A stretch of 64,000 bases of DNA from Pelomonas sp937871895 (GTDB lineage: Bacteria; Pseudomonadota; Gammaproteobacteria; Burkholderiales; Burkholderiaceae_C). The DNA lies in NCBI RefSeq assembly GCF_046348265.1, contig NZ_JAXMEO010000006.1; one strand, written 5' to 3'. Position 1 is the stretch's first letter, and each line of letters begins with the position of its first letter. A program made the translations under genes and the position numbers. Positions 15,934-23,920 of this stretch are shown here, piece by piece. Below the pieces are notes generated by a model. It worked only from the letters and a program-made list of their open reading frames with translations. It ran no database searches and was not told the DNA's origin.

Positions 15934-16952
15934 CCCTGCCACCCCGCCAGCCGCTCCAGGCAGGCCCGTTGGTGCGCGGCACCCAGGCTGGGCTCGATGC
16001 GGCTCGCGCCCATCTGTAATCCGTACGGCTGCTGTGCCCGCTCCGCCGCCAGCACCCAGGCCGTCAGGCGCGAGAGCTTGGCCTCCAGGTCGCCGCCGGC
16101 CGTCTGTGCGAGGTCGAACCACAGCTCCTGCGCCAGCGGCGCTTCGGTCTCGCGCACCCAGGGCGCCTGGCCCTGGTCCATCAGCGCGACGGACTTGCGC
16201 CACAGCACATGGCGCGGGCTGTCGCCAGCGCGGTAGCTGCGCACGCCGGCAAAGTCCGTGCCCCGGCGGCGCGCGCTGCTCGCCTCGGCCTGGCCCTCGC
16301 CGGCCTCGGGCTGAGGTGGGAAGGGCGGCGTGGGCGCTTCTGCCTGCGGATAGACCCAGACCTTGGCGGCAGGCCGCCAGTAGCTCCAGGCGCGGAAGAC
16401 GCCGAGCGGGAAGCGCGTCGTGATCACGAGGCGCGGCAGCGCGTGCAGGCCCCGCGTTGGCATGGGCAGCCGTAGCGTCAGCTCGGCATGCCCCTTCTCG
16501 GGCACATTGACCCAAGTCGGCGCCGCGTTCCCGTCGGCCTGGAAGCCAATGCCATAGCGCGCCGCGCCGCTGGCGTTGTGCAGGTGGATGTGCAGCGTCA
16601 CCTCATCGCCCGCATGCACGGCGTCCGGCGGCCGCAGGTCCATGCGCAGGCCGCGCAGGTTGGAGTGCGTGGTGTGCATCGACGCCAGCACCGCGCCCGC
16701 GAGCAGGAAGGTCAACGCATAGCCGAGGCTGATCTGCTCGTTGATGGTGGCGATCAGCAGCACCACCAGCGTCAACCCAAACGCCAACCCCGCGCGGCTC
16801 GGGACGATGTAGAGGTTGCGCTGCGTCAGCTCGTGCGTGTCCGCCACCGGCTGGCGGGCCATCCACCAGGCTTGCCAGCGGGCGCGGAGCAAGCCGGGGC
16901 GGGGGAGCTTGGGGGCAGAGGGGGCAGGGGGGGCGGCAGGGGCGGTCGGCAC
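15930..16952 (-). CDS. DUF58 domain-containing membrane protein
   Basis: 340 residues. Two adjacent hydrophobic segments near residues 55-100 (FGLTLVVLLIATINEQISLG, then TFLLAGAVLASMHTTHSNLR) precede a soluble region with the DUF58 signature RRGTDFAGVRSYRAGDSPRH followed by VLWRKSVALMDQ. DUF58 proteins form a conserved set with MoxR AAA ATPases and TgpA-like transglutaminases and contain a von Willebrand A-like fold in part; their role is probably in envelope assembly or stress. Overlaps the TgpA gene by 4 bp. The N-terminus is Pro/Ala-rich. Confidence 0.87.
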   Translation of the reverse strand: MPTAPAAPPAPSAPKLPRPGLLRARWQAWWMARQPVADTHELTQRNLYIVPSRAGLAFGLTLVVLLIATINEQISLGYALTFLLAGAVLASMHTTHSNLRGLRMDLRPPDAVHAGDEVTLHIHLHNASGAARYGIGFQADGNAAPTWVNVPEKGHAELTLRLPMPTRGLHALPRLVITTRFPLGVFRAWSYWRPAAKVWVYPQAEAPTPPFPPQPEAGEGQAEASSARRRGTDFAGVRSYRAGDSPRHVLWRKSVALMDQGQAPWVRETEAPLAQELWFDLAQTAGGDLEAKLSRLTAWVLAAERAQQPYGLQMGASRIEPSLGAAHQRACLERLAGWQG

Positions 16953-16968
16953 GCCCCCATTCTCTAGC

Positions 16969-17940
16969 TCAGTCGATCTTCTTCTTCCTCAGCTCCCACG
17001 CCGCATCCGTGCACAGGCCGCAGTTGGCGCCGACGTAGGCCTTGGCGGCTTCCTTGTCGCCGCGCAGTTGCCAGTTCAGCCAGGCCACCACGGCGTCCGC
17101 TGCCTTGCCACCATTGGGCTGCATATAGGTGCCGCCGTGGCCGACGCCTTTGAGGTCAGCAAACGCCACCGGCACGTGGTTGATGCGGTTGAAGTCGTCG
17201 AGGCCATTGGCGTGGGCGATGTCGGTGGGGCCGCCGAGCACGTAGAGCGCCGGGACCTTGATCTGGTCAAGCAGGCTCTTGGGCTGCGACATCTCGGTGT
17301 GCTGCGGGCCGGTGCCGGGCACGAAGAGGCCGCTGTTCATCACGATCACGGTCTTGATGCGCGGGTCCGGCGCCACGCGCAGCGCCTGGATGCCGCCGCA
17401 GCTGAAGCCCGAGACGGCGATGGCGCTGGGGTCGAGCTTGCCGAAGTAGGGGCTCTTGGGGTCGGCGTTCTGGGCCAGCGCCCAGTCCATGGCCCACATC
17501 AAACCTTTGTGGCTGGTGGGTGGCGGCGGGAAGATGGGCTGGCCCTTCGCGTCGGTTTGGCGCGGGCCGGGCGGCTCCATGGGCTGCGTCACCCCGGGGC
17601 CGGTGCGGATGCGGCCGAGCGCAATCGCCACATAGCCGTGCGAGGCGATCTCGAGCAGGTGCATGCGCGAGCTGGCGCCGTCGTCCGAGCAGGCGCCGTT
17701 GCCGAACAGGTAGAGGCCCATCTGCTTGGGGCGGATCGCGTCCAGCTTGGCGGGCCGGTAGATGACGTGGTCGGGCAGGGAGGCGACCTCTTCCTTCAGC
17801 GCCGGGTAGGGGCCGGAGCCGGGGGTGTCGGGGACGACGGGTTCGGCAGCAGGCTGAGCATGTGCGGCGCCGACGAGGCCGGTGAGGCAGAGGGCCAGTG
17901 TGAGGATGAGGGCGGTTGGGCGCAACGACGGCATGGGCAT
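16969..17940 (-). CDS. Exported alpha/beta hydrolase (esterase/depolymerase-like)
   Basis: 323 residues with a signal peptide (to about residue 29). A plausible catalytic triad is S180 in AVSGFSCGGIQ (GxSxG nucleophile elbow), D240 in LGGPTDIAH and H268 in KGVGHGGTY. The N-terminal region GLYLFGNGACSDDGASSRMH contains an oxyanion-hole-like segment. A pair of cysteines near the C-terminus (CGLC) may form a disulfide. It probably hydrolyses an ester in the periplasm or outside the cell; the substrate cannot be read. It has no operon partner of obvious relation. Confidence 0.8.
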   Translation of the reverse strand: MPMPSLRPTALILTLALCLTGLVGAAHAQPAAEPVVPDTPGSGPYPALKEEVASLPDHVIYRPAKLDAIRPKQMGLYLFGNGACSDDGASSRMHLLEIASHGYVAIALGRIRTGPGVTQPMEPPGPRQTDAKGQPIFPPPPTSHKGLMWAMDWALAQNADPKSPYFGKLDPSAIAVSGFSCGGIQALRVAPDPRIKTVIVMNSGLFVPGTGPQHTEMSQPKSLLDQIKVPALYVLGGPTDIAHANGLDDFNRINHVPVAFADLKGVGHGGTYMQPNGGKAADAVVAWLNWQLRGDKEAAKAYVGANCGLCTDAAWELRKKKID

Positions 17941-18106
17941 GGTGAATCGGTAGGGGGCTAACGGAGTTCAGATTCTGGGCCGGCTTTCGTCGCTACCGAC
18001 GATCTACGCCCCAGCCGGGCATTGGGGTTTATGGGTGGGTGAGCCGTGGCTTGAAAATGCGGCACTCAGATCTTCCGCGCTCGATCCCACAGGCCCTCGC
18101 TACCCC

Positions 18107-19150
18107 ATGTCCCACCGCCCCACCACCGTTGCCGACCTGGCGGACTTCAGCGTCCTGATCGACGCGCGCTCGCCGGCCGAGTACGCGCTGGACCATCTGC
18201 CCGGCGCCATCAACTGCCCGGTGCTGGACGACGAAGAGCGGCGCATCGTGGGCACGACCTATGTGCAGACCTCGGCCTTCGAGGCGCGCAAGATTGGCGG
18301 GGCGATGGTCGCGCGGAACATCGCGCGGCACCTGGACGAGCTGTTCCGCGACAAGCCCAAGGACTGGCGGCCGCTCATCTACTGCTGGCGGGGTGGCATG
18401 CGCAGCGGCAGCTTTGTGAACTGGCTGCGGCTGGTGGGCTGGGATGCGCAACAGCTCAAGGGCGGCTACAAGGCCTGGCGGGCGCATGTGATCGAGCAGA
18501 TTGCGGTCAAGGCCCCGCAGCTGCAGCTGCGAGTGGTGTGTGGGCCCACGGGCAGCGCCAAGACGCGCGTGCTGCAAGCCCTGGCCGCGCAGGGCGAGCA
18601 GGTGCTGGACCTGGAAGACCTGGCTGCGCACCGGGGCTCGGTGCTGGGCAGTGTGCCGGGGCGGCCGCAGCCGACGCAAAAGGCCTTTGAGACGCAGCTG
18701 ATGCAGGCGATGGCCGGCTTCGATCTGAGCCGCAGGGTGTGGATCGAGGCTGAGAGCCGGCGCATTGGCAAGCTGACGGTGCCCGAGCCGGTGCTGGCCA
18801 ATCTGCGCGCCAGCCCCATCGTCGAGATTGCGGCCAGCTTTGCGGCGCGCCACAGCTACCTGCTGCGCGACTACGCCTGGCTCGGCGATGACCGCGAAAG
18901 CTTTGCTGAGAAGCTGGGCACGCTGCGCGAGCTGCTGCCCAAAGAGACCCTCGCGCAGTGGCAGGCCTGGGCGCTGGCGGGCGAGCTGCCCCAGCTCTTT
19001 GAGGCGCTGATGCGCCAGCACTACGACCCGCTCTATGCCCGCTCGCAAGGCCGACATCTGGCCGAGTTGGGCCGCGCGACGCAGGTGGCCTGCGACGACC
19101 TCAGCGATGCTGGCATTGCCGCGCTCGCCGCGCGCATCGCGGCGCTCTGA
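18107..19150 (+). CDS. selU: tRNA 2-selenouridine synthase SelU (MnmH/YbbB)
   Basis: 347 residues from ATG 18107. An N-terminal rhodanese domain carries the catalytic cysteine C93 (IYCWRGGMRSGS) and a C-terminal P-loop domain has GPTGSAKT at 146-153. SelU replaces sulfur with selenium in the wobble uridine (mnm5s2U to mnm5se2U) of tRNA-Lys, -Glu and -Gln by way of a geranylated intermediate, using selenophosphate made by SelD. selD lies 3.6 kb downstream on the same strand with a PhnCDE-like ABC importer between them on the other strand. No selA, selB or tRNA-Sec is seen, so selenium here is probably used for tRNA. Confidence 0.93.
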   Translation: MSHRPTTVADLADFSVLIDARSPAEYALDHLPGAINCPVLDDEERRIVGTTYVQTSAFEARKIGGAMVARNIARHLDELFRDKPKDWRPLIYCWRGGMRSGSFVNWLRLVGWDAQQLKGGYKAWRAHVIEQIAVKAPQLQLRVVCGPTGSAKTRVLQALAAQGEQVLDLEDLAAHRGSVLGSVPGRPQPTQKAFETQLMQAMAGFDLSRRVWIEAESRRIGKLTVPEPVLANLRASPIVEIAASFAARHSYLLRDYAWLGDDRESFAEKLGTLRELLPKETLAQWQAWALAGELPQLFEALMRQHYDPLYARSQGRHLAELGRATQVACDDLSDAGIAALAARIAAL

Positions 19151-19978
19151 TCAACGCGACATCAGCCTGCGCGCCAAGGCGCTGAGCCCGTCCACCAGCG
19201 CCACCAGGACCAGCATCGCGGCCAGCACCGAGGCCGTCTTGCCCATCTGGAACAGGCCCATGTGGAAGGCCAGCATCTGCCCCAGCCCGCCCGCGCCGAC
19301 GACGCCGAGGATGGCCGCCGCGCGGATGTTGTTCTCCCAGCGGTAGAGCGCGTAGGAGACGAGCTGCGGCAGCACCTGGGGCAAGGTGGCGTAGAGGAAG
19401 ACACGGCCCGTGGGCAGGCCCTGGCTGCGCAGTGCGGCGGCTGGCCCGGGCGGGGCGTTTTCGATGCTCTCCGCAAACAGCCGGCCCAGCACGCCCGTGG
19501 TGTGCAGGGCCAGGGCCAAGGTGCCCGCCAGTGGCCCGAGGCCGGCAGAGATGAGCAGCAGCGCGGCCCAGACCAGCTCAGGCACGGCGCGCAGTGCATT
19601 GAGCAGCAGACGCGTCGGAGCCCGTGCGCGGGCCGGGTCGGCCTCGTGCAGGCGACTGGCGGGCAGGGCGAGCAGCAGGCCACCCAGCGCGGCGAGCAAG
19701 GTGCCCAGGCCCGACATGGCGAGGGTCTCGCCGCTGGCCACCAGCAGCTTGCTGACGAACTTGGGCGACAGGTCAGGCGGGAAGAATTCGCCCACAAAGC
19801 GCCCCATGCTCTGCGCCGCCTCCAGCGAGAAGAAGGCGGCCCATTGCAGGTCGAGGCTCCAGAAGCTGAGGCTGACCAGGGCGACGAGGCCCAGGGCAAC
19901 CCACAGGCCCTGGCTGCGCGCGTGGATGAGCGGCGGCGGCAGGCGGTAGGGCAGGTTGGCGGCTTGCTTGGGTCTCAT
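19151..19978 (-). CDS. PhnE-like ABC transporter permease (second of two)
   Basis: 275 residues, six or so membrane segments. The binding-protein-dependent permease loop is present near the C-terminus (LGVVGAGGLGQMLAFHMGLF), and RAVPELVWAALLL is typical of PhnE. It belongs to the phosphonate/phosphite class importer encoded by 22718-19151. The ATG at 19978 overlaps the stop of the first permease (ATGA). Its stop directly abuts the stop of selU (TGATCA), so this operon converges on selU with no spacer. The two permeases form the heterodimeric channel. Confidence 0.88.
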   Translation of the reverse strand: MRPKQAANLPYRLPPPLIHARSQGLWVALGLVALVSLSFWSLDLQWAAFFSLEAAQSMGRFVGEFFPPDLSPKFVSKLLVASGETLAMSGLGTLLAALGGLLLALPASRLHEADPARARAPTRLLLNALRAVPELVWAALLLISAGLGPLAGTLALALHTTGVLGRLFAESIENAPPGPAAALRSQGLPTGRVFLYATLPQVLPQLVSYALYRWENNIRAAAILGVVGAGGLGQMLAFHMGLFQMGKTASVLAAMLVLVALVDGLSALARRLMSR

Positions 19979-20799
19979 GCGAGGACCTTTCGAAGCCAGG
20001 CGCTGAGCTTGTCGGCCAGCGTGACCAGCAGCACGAAGACCATCAGCATGGTTGCCACCTCGCCACCCGCAAACATCTTGGTCGAGCTGTCGAGCTGCTG
20101 CCCCAGGCCCCCGGCGCCCACAAAGCCCAGCACGGCCGAGGAGCGCAGCGCGCATTCCCAGCGGTAGACGGTGTAGGAGGTCAGCTCTGCCGCGTTTTGC
20201 GGCAGCAGGCCGTAGGCAAAGGCTTGCAGGCGGCCGCTGCCATTGGCCAGCAGGCTGCGGGTGGCGGTGGCCTCGCCGCTTTCCAAGATGTCGGCGTACA
20301 CCTTGCCGAGCATGCCGCCGTAGGTGAGGGCGATGGCCAGCACGCCGGCCGTGGGCCCCAGGCCGACCACGCGCACAAAGACCAGGGCCCACACCAGCTC
20401 CGGGATGCTGCGCAGCACGACCAAGGCCCAGCGCAGGCTCTGCCGCAGCACGGCGGGCAGCAGGGCCATGCGGCCCGAGAGCGCCGAGACCGAGAGCACG
20501 CGGGTGGACATCAAGGTGGCTGGCACGGCGATGACGAGGGCAAGCGTGATGCCGGCCGTGGCGATGGCCACGGTGCGCCAGGTCTCGCGCGCCACCATGG
20601 CCAGGAACTCGGCCCCATGCGCGGGCGGCACAAAGGCGGCGAGGAAGCGCGCCGTGGGCTCGCGGCTTTCGGCCGAGAACAGCACCCAAGGGCGGAACTC
20701 GGTGGCCACCAGCATGGGCCACAGCAGCGCCAAGGCGGCGCAGGCCCAGAAGACGCGGCCGAGCCAGGCCGGGTCGCGCAGGGCTGGGGGCTGATTCAC
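19975..20799 (-). CDS. PhnE-like ABC transporter permease (first of two)
   Basis: 274 residues if started at GTG 20799, which gives a GTGA overlap with the phnC-type stop, matching the other junctions of the operon; a TTG at 20805 is the alternative. Sequence is homologous to the neighbouring permease (RSIPELVWALVFVRVVGLGP, and GFVGAGGLGQQLDSSTKMFA as the ATPase-coupling loop). It shares the long N-terminal periplasmic segment ahead of the first transport helices. Translated together with the ATPase. Confidence 0.86.
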   Translation of the reverse strand: MNQPPALRDPAWLGRVFWACAALALLWPMLVATEFRPWVLFSAESREPTARFLAAFVPPAHGAEFLAMVARETWRTVAIATAGITLALVIAVPATLMSTRVLSVSALSGRMALLPAVLRQSLRWALVVLRSIPELVWALVFVRVVGLGPTAGVLAIALTYGGMLGKVYADILESGEATATRSLLANGSGRLQAFAYGLLPQNAAELTSYTVYRWECALRSSAVLGFVGAGGLGQQLDSSTKMFAGGEVATMLMVFVLLVTLADKLSAWLRKVLA

Positions 20800-21617
20800 C
20801 TGCAATGCATCACTACCGGTGGCGCGGCTGGCGCCTCGGGCCCGGCCAGCGGTTGGTGCAGCTCGTCCTCATGCTGGGCATAGAGCTGCAGCAGGCGCTC
20901 GCGCGTCACCTCGGCCGTGGGCAGGTCAAAGGCCACGGCGCCATCGCGCAGGCCGAGGATGCGGCTGAAGTGGGCCAGCGCAGTCTCCACCTGGTGCATG
21001 GTCACCAGCATCGTGATGCCGCGCTCGCGGGCCTCCTGCGTCAGGGTCTGGATGACCTGCTCGGCCCGCGTCGGGTCCAGCGCCGAGAGTGGCTCGTCCA
21101 CCAGCCACAGGCTCGCTGGTGACACCAACGCCCGCGCCAGGGCCACGCGCTGGCGCTCGCCGCCCGAGAGGCGGTCCACCCTGGCAAAGAGCTTGTCCGC
21201 CAGGCCAAAGCGGTCCAGCGCCGCGTGGGCGCCGGGGATGTCGGCCGGGTAGAACAGCGAGCGCAGGCTTTGCATCAGGCCCCAGGCTGGCAGCCGCCCC
21301 GCCAGCACGGCCGTGACCACACGCTGCCGGGGAGGCAGTGGCGGCACCTGCGGCGCCAGGAAGAGCCGCCCGCGCTGGCGCTGCAGGGCCGAGGTGGCGA
21401 GCTGCCAGGGGTCGGCCCCGTCCAGCCGCAACTGGCCCTGCGTGGGCTTGAGCGCGGCGGCGGCCACGTGCAACAGCGTCGTCTTGCCGGCACCCGAAGG
21501 GCCGATCACCGCCACCTGCTCGCCCGGCTGCAGCGCGAGGCTCACGCCGCGCAGCGCGTCGCGGCCCTTGGGGGCGGCGGGGTGGCGGGCGTGGATAGCT
21601 GAAAGCTCAATTCGCAT
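20796..21617 (-). CDS. PhnC-like ABC transporter ATPase
   Basis: 273 residues from ATG 21617 (a longer frame runs upstream into the hairpin-rich gap). Walker A GPSGAGKTT, the Q-loop LFLAPQVPPLP, signature LSGGERQRVALARAL, Walker B LWLVDEPLSALD and the switch His (MLVTMHQVE) are all intact. It belongs to the PhnC/phosphonate-type family of importer ATPases. The gap of 249 bp to the binding-protein gene is unusual for this otherwise overlapping operon. Placed between selU and selD, it may power selenium oxyanion uptake; this is inference. Confidence 0.88.
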   Translation of the reverse strand: MRIELSAIHARHPAAPKGRDALRGVSLALQPGEQVAVIGPSGAGKTTLLHVAAAALKPTQGQLRLDGADPWQLATSALQRQRGRLFLAPQVPPLPPRQRVVTAVLAGRLPAWGLMQSLRSLFYPADIPGAHAALDRFGLADKLFARVDRLSGGERQRVALARALVSPASLWLVDEPLSALDPTRAEQVIQTLTQEARERGITMLVTMHQVETALAHFSRILGLRDGAVAFDLPTAEVTRERLLQLYAQHEDELHQPLAGPEAPAAPPVVMHCR

Positions 21618-21698
21618 GCGACGGTGCTGTTCGGACGGTTGTTCAGGAGTTTGGGGCCGAGCGCCGGGCCGCCCCAAGCCGGCCCGCTTGGCGATGCC

Positions 21699-21850
21699 GG
21701 CCGGTCAATCCGGCGGGCATCGACGTCCCCTCGGGGGCTGAGGCCGGACACGGTGCGCCCAGTGGGCGCGCTGTGACTGCCGAAGGGCCCTGGCGAATGC
21801 CAGGGCGCGGTCTGCAAGACCGACCAGATTCGCGCGCGTTCAGCGACGCG
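21699..21850. repeat. Run of short hairpins between the binding-protein and ATPase genes
   Basis: Within the 249-bp gap 21618-21866 at least five perfect stems follow each other: CCCC/GGGG (21727-21730, 21733-21736), GCGCCC/GGGCGC (21755-21760, 21764-21769), GCCCTGGC/GCCAGGGC (21787-21794, 21799-21806), CGGTCT/AGACCG (21808-21813, 21817-21822) and CGCGT/ACGCG (21835-21839, 21846-21850). No open frame of note lies here. It could be a GC-rich intergenic repeat, an mRNA-stabilising element that sets binding protein above ATPase expression, or a structured RNA. Confidence 0.55.
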
Positions 21851-21866
21851 AAGCTGGGCGAGGGGC

Positions 21867-22718
21867 TCACAACAACCCAGCGCTGCGGGCGGCGGCTTCA
21901 ATGGCCTTGTAGTTTTCGGCCTTCGTGGGGACGAAGCGCGTGGCGCGTTGCAGATCGAGGATGGTCTTGCCCTCGGGCGTGTTCTTGTCCAGCGCCAGGA
22001 AGGCCTGGGTCAGCTTGCTGCGCAGCGCCTCGGGCATGCTGGCATGCACCGTCCAGTTGTAGTCGTAGTAGGGCGCGGTGGTGAAGAAGGCCCGCACCTT
22101 GTCGGTGTCCACCTTCTTCTCAGCCACGAACTTCTCCCACACCGAGATGTTCAGCGCCCCGGCCTGCACCTTGCCGGCGGCCACGGCGGCGATGGTGGCG
22201 TCGTGCGCGCCGCTGAAGGCCACGCGCTTGAAGTCGCGCTCGGGCTCCAGGCCGGCGGCCAGCAAAAAGCTGCGCGGCATCAGGTGGCCGCTCGTCGAGC
22301 TTTGCGAGCCGAAGCTCACGTCCTTGCCCTTCAGGTCGGCCAGGGTCTTGATGGCGGGGTCCGCCGTGATGAAGACCGACTTGAAGCGCTCGTCCTCCTC
22401 GCGCTGCGCCAGCGGGATCACCTTGCCGCCCGAGCGCACCGAGGCCTGCACGAAGGTGAAGCCCCCAAACCAGGCCAGGTCCACCTTCTTGTTGATCAGC
22501 GCCTCCACAGACGCCGCGTAGTCCGTCACCGGCGTGAACTCGACCTTCATGCCCAGCTTCGCTTCCAAATATTTGACCAGCGGCTCGGCCTTGCGAGCCA
22601 GCTCGGTGGGTGACTCGTCAGGGATGACGGTGATGCGGAAGACCTGTTGCTGGGCCTGGGCCAGGCCGGCGAGGGCGAGCAGGGCGGTAGAGAGGAGGGC
22701 GCGGCGGATGGTGTGCAT
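21867..22718 (-). CDS. PhnD-like periplasmic binding protein, possible selenium oxyanion receptor
   Basis: 283 residues from ATG 22718; an upstream TTG is less likely. A signal peptide (LLSTALLALAGLAQA) precedes a PhnD/PtxB-type fold: FRITVIPDESPTELARKAEP, the oxyanion-binding SSTSG (FGSQSSTSGHLMPRSF) and AFSGAHDATIAAVAAGKVQA with the conserved His. After it, ALNISVWEKF lacks the acidic group that holds the amine of 2-aminoethylphosphonate in E. coli PhnD, so a small oxyanion such as phosphite or, given the selU/selD flanks, selenite is a fair guess. It is divergent from selD across only 77 bp. Function is inferred. Confidence 0.82.
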   Translation of the reverse strand: MHTIRRALLSTALLALAGLAQAQQQVFRITVIPDESPTELARKAEPLVKYLEAKLGMKVEFTPVTDYAASVEALINKKVDLAWFGGFTFVQASVRSGGKVIPLAQREEDERFKSVFITADPAIKTLADLKGKDVSFGSQSSTSGHLMPRSFLLAAGLEPERDFKRVAFSGAHDATIAAVAAGKVQAGALNISVWEKFVAEKKVDTDKVRAFFTTAPYYDYNWTVHASMPEALRSKLTQAFLALDKNTPEGKTILDLQRATRFVPTKAENYKAIEAAARSAGLL

Positions 22719-22795
22719 GGCAGCTGGGTACTTGGTCAAAGCCGGAATTAGAGCGTGGAAAGCAGACCGCCCTCGATACTTCGGGTCCTGAATCC

Positions 22796-23863
22796 ATGGA
22801 GCCAGCGTTGACCTCGATTCCCCGCCTCACGTCCCTCTCCCACGGCGGCGGCTGCGGCTGCAAGATCGCCCCCGGCGTGCTGAGCGAGATCCTCAAGAAC
22901 ACCGCCAAGTTCCCGGTGCCGCCGCAGCTGCTGGTGGGCATCGAGACCTCGGACGACGCGGCCGTCTACCAGCTCAGCGACGACATCGCCGTCATCGCGA
23001 CGACGGACTTCTTCATGCCCATCGTCGACGACCCCTTCGACTTTGGCCGCATCGCCGCCACCAATGCCATCAGCGACGTCTACGCCATGGGCGGCACGCC
23101 CATCATGGCGCTGGCCCTGGTGGGCATGCCCATCAACGTGCTGCCGGTCGAGGTCATCGCCAAGATCCTTGAAGGCGGCGAGTCGGTCTGCCGCGCGGCG
23201 GGCATCCCCATCGCGGGTGGGCACACGATTGATTCGGTCGAGCCCATCTACGGCCTCGTGGCGCTCGGCGTCATCCACCCCAAGAAGGTCAAGCGCAATG
23301 CCGATGCCCGCGTGGGTGACCGGCTGGTGCTCGGCAAGCCTCTCGGCGTGGGCGTGCTCTCGGCCGCGCTCAAGAAGGAAGCCCTTTCGCCCGAGGGCTA
23401 CGCGCAAATGATCGCCACCACCACGCGGCTCAACACGCCAGGGCCTGAGCTCGCCGCACTGCCCGGCGTGCACGCGCTGACCGACGTCACCGGCTTTGGC
23501 CTCGCGGGTCACGCGCTGGAGCTGGCACGGGCTGCCCGCGCCACCGTCGCCATCGACTGGGCGCGTGTGCCCTTGCTGGACGGCGTGCGTGCGCTGGCCG
23601 ACCAAGGCTTCATCACCGGCGCCTCGGGCCGCAACTGGGCGGGCTATGGGGCAGACGTCCAGTTGCCCGAGGGCTTCAGCGCCACGGACCGCGCGCTGCT
23701 GACCGACCCGCAGACCAGTGGCGGGCTGCTGGTGTCGTGCGATGCGTCAGCCGTTGATGAGGTGCTGGCCGTGTTCCGGCGGCATGGCTTTGACGCAGCG
23801 GCCGAGATAGGCGAGGTCGTGGCCCGCCAGGACGCCAGCGCCGCCCTGCGCCTGCGCGTCTGA
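22796..23863 (+). CDS. selD: Selenide, water dikinase SelD
   Basis: 355 residues, normal length. The N-terminal SHGGGCGCKIAPGVL carries C20, C22 and K23, matching the catalytic Cys17 and Lys20 of E. coli SelD; the redox residue is cysteine, not selenocysteine. ATP-binding and metal motifs include ETSDDAAVYQL and ATTDFFMPIVDDPFDFG, and DVTGFGLAGHALELA appears in the C-terminal half. The enzyme makes selenophosphate from selenide and ATP for SelU. It starts 77 bp from the divergent PhnD-like gene, so the two may share regulation. Confidence 0.95.
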   Translation: MEPALTSIPRLTSLSHGGGCGCKIAPGVLSEILKNTAKFPVPPQLLVGIETSDDAAVYQLSDDIAVIATTDFFMPIVDDPFDFGRIAATNAISDVYAMGGTPIMALALVGMPINVLPVEVIAKILEGGESVCRAAGIPIAGGHTIDSVEPIYGLVALGVIHPKKVKRNADARVGDRLVLGKPLGVGVLSAALKKEALSPEGYAQMIATTTRLNTPGPELAALPGVHALTDVTGFGLAGHALELARAARATVAIDWARVPLLDGVRALADQGFITGASGRNWAGYGADVQLPEGFSATDRALLTDPQTSGGLLVSCDASAVDEVLAVFRRHGFDAAAEIGEVVARQDASAALRLRV

Positions 23864-23920
23864 CCTCGGCATGAACCCCGTGTGAGCGGCTCGGCGGCGC
23901 ATGCGAACATGGCCGCCACC

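Noticed and set aside
15930..16515. N-terminal extension of the TgpA gene
   Set aside because: The longer frame lies wholly within the DUF58 gene; the ATGA overlap and membrane homology support the start at 15933.
18107..23863. Phosphonate degradation locus
   Set aside because: No C-P lyase, phosphonatase or phosphite dehydrogenase gene is present; only the importer is of this type.
22796..23863. Selenocysteine codon or SECIS element in selD
   Set aside because: The catalytic position is encoded by an ordinary Cys codon and no in-frame TGA occurs.
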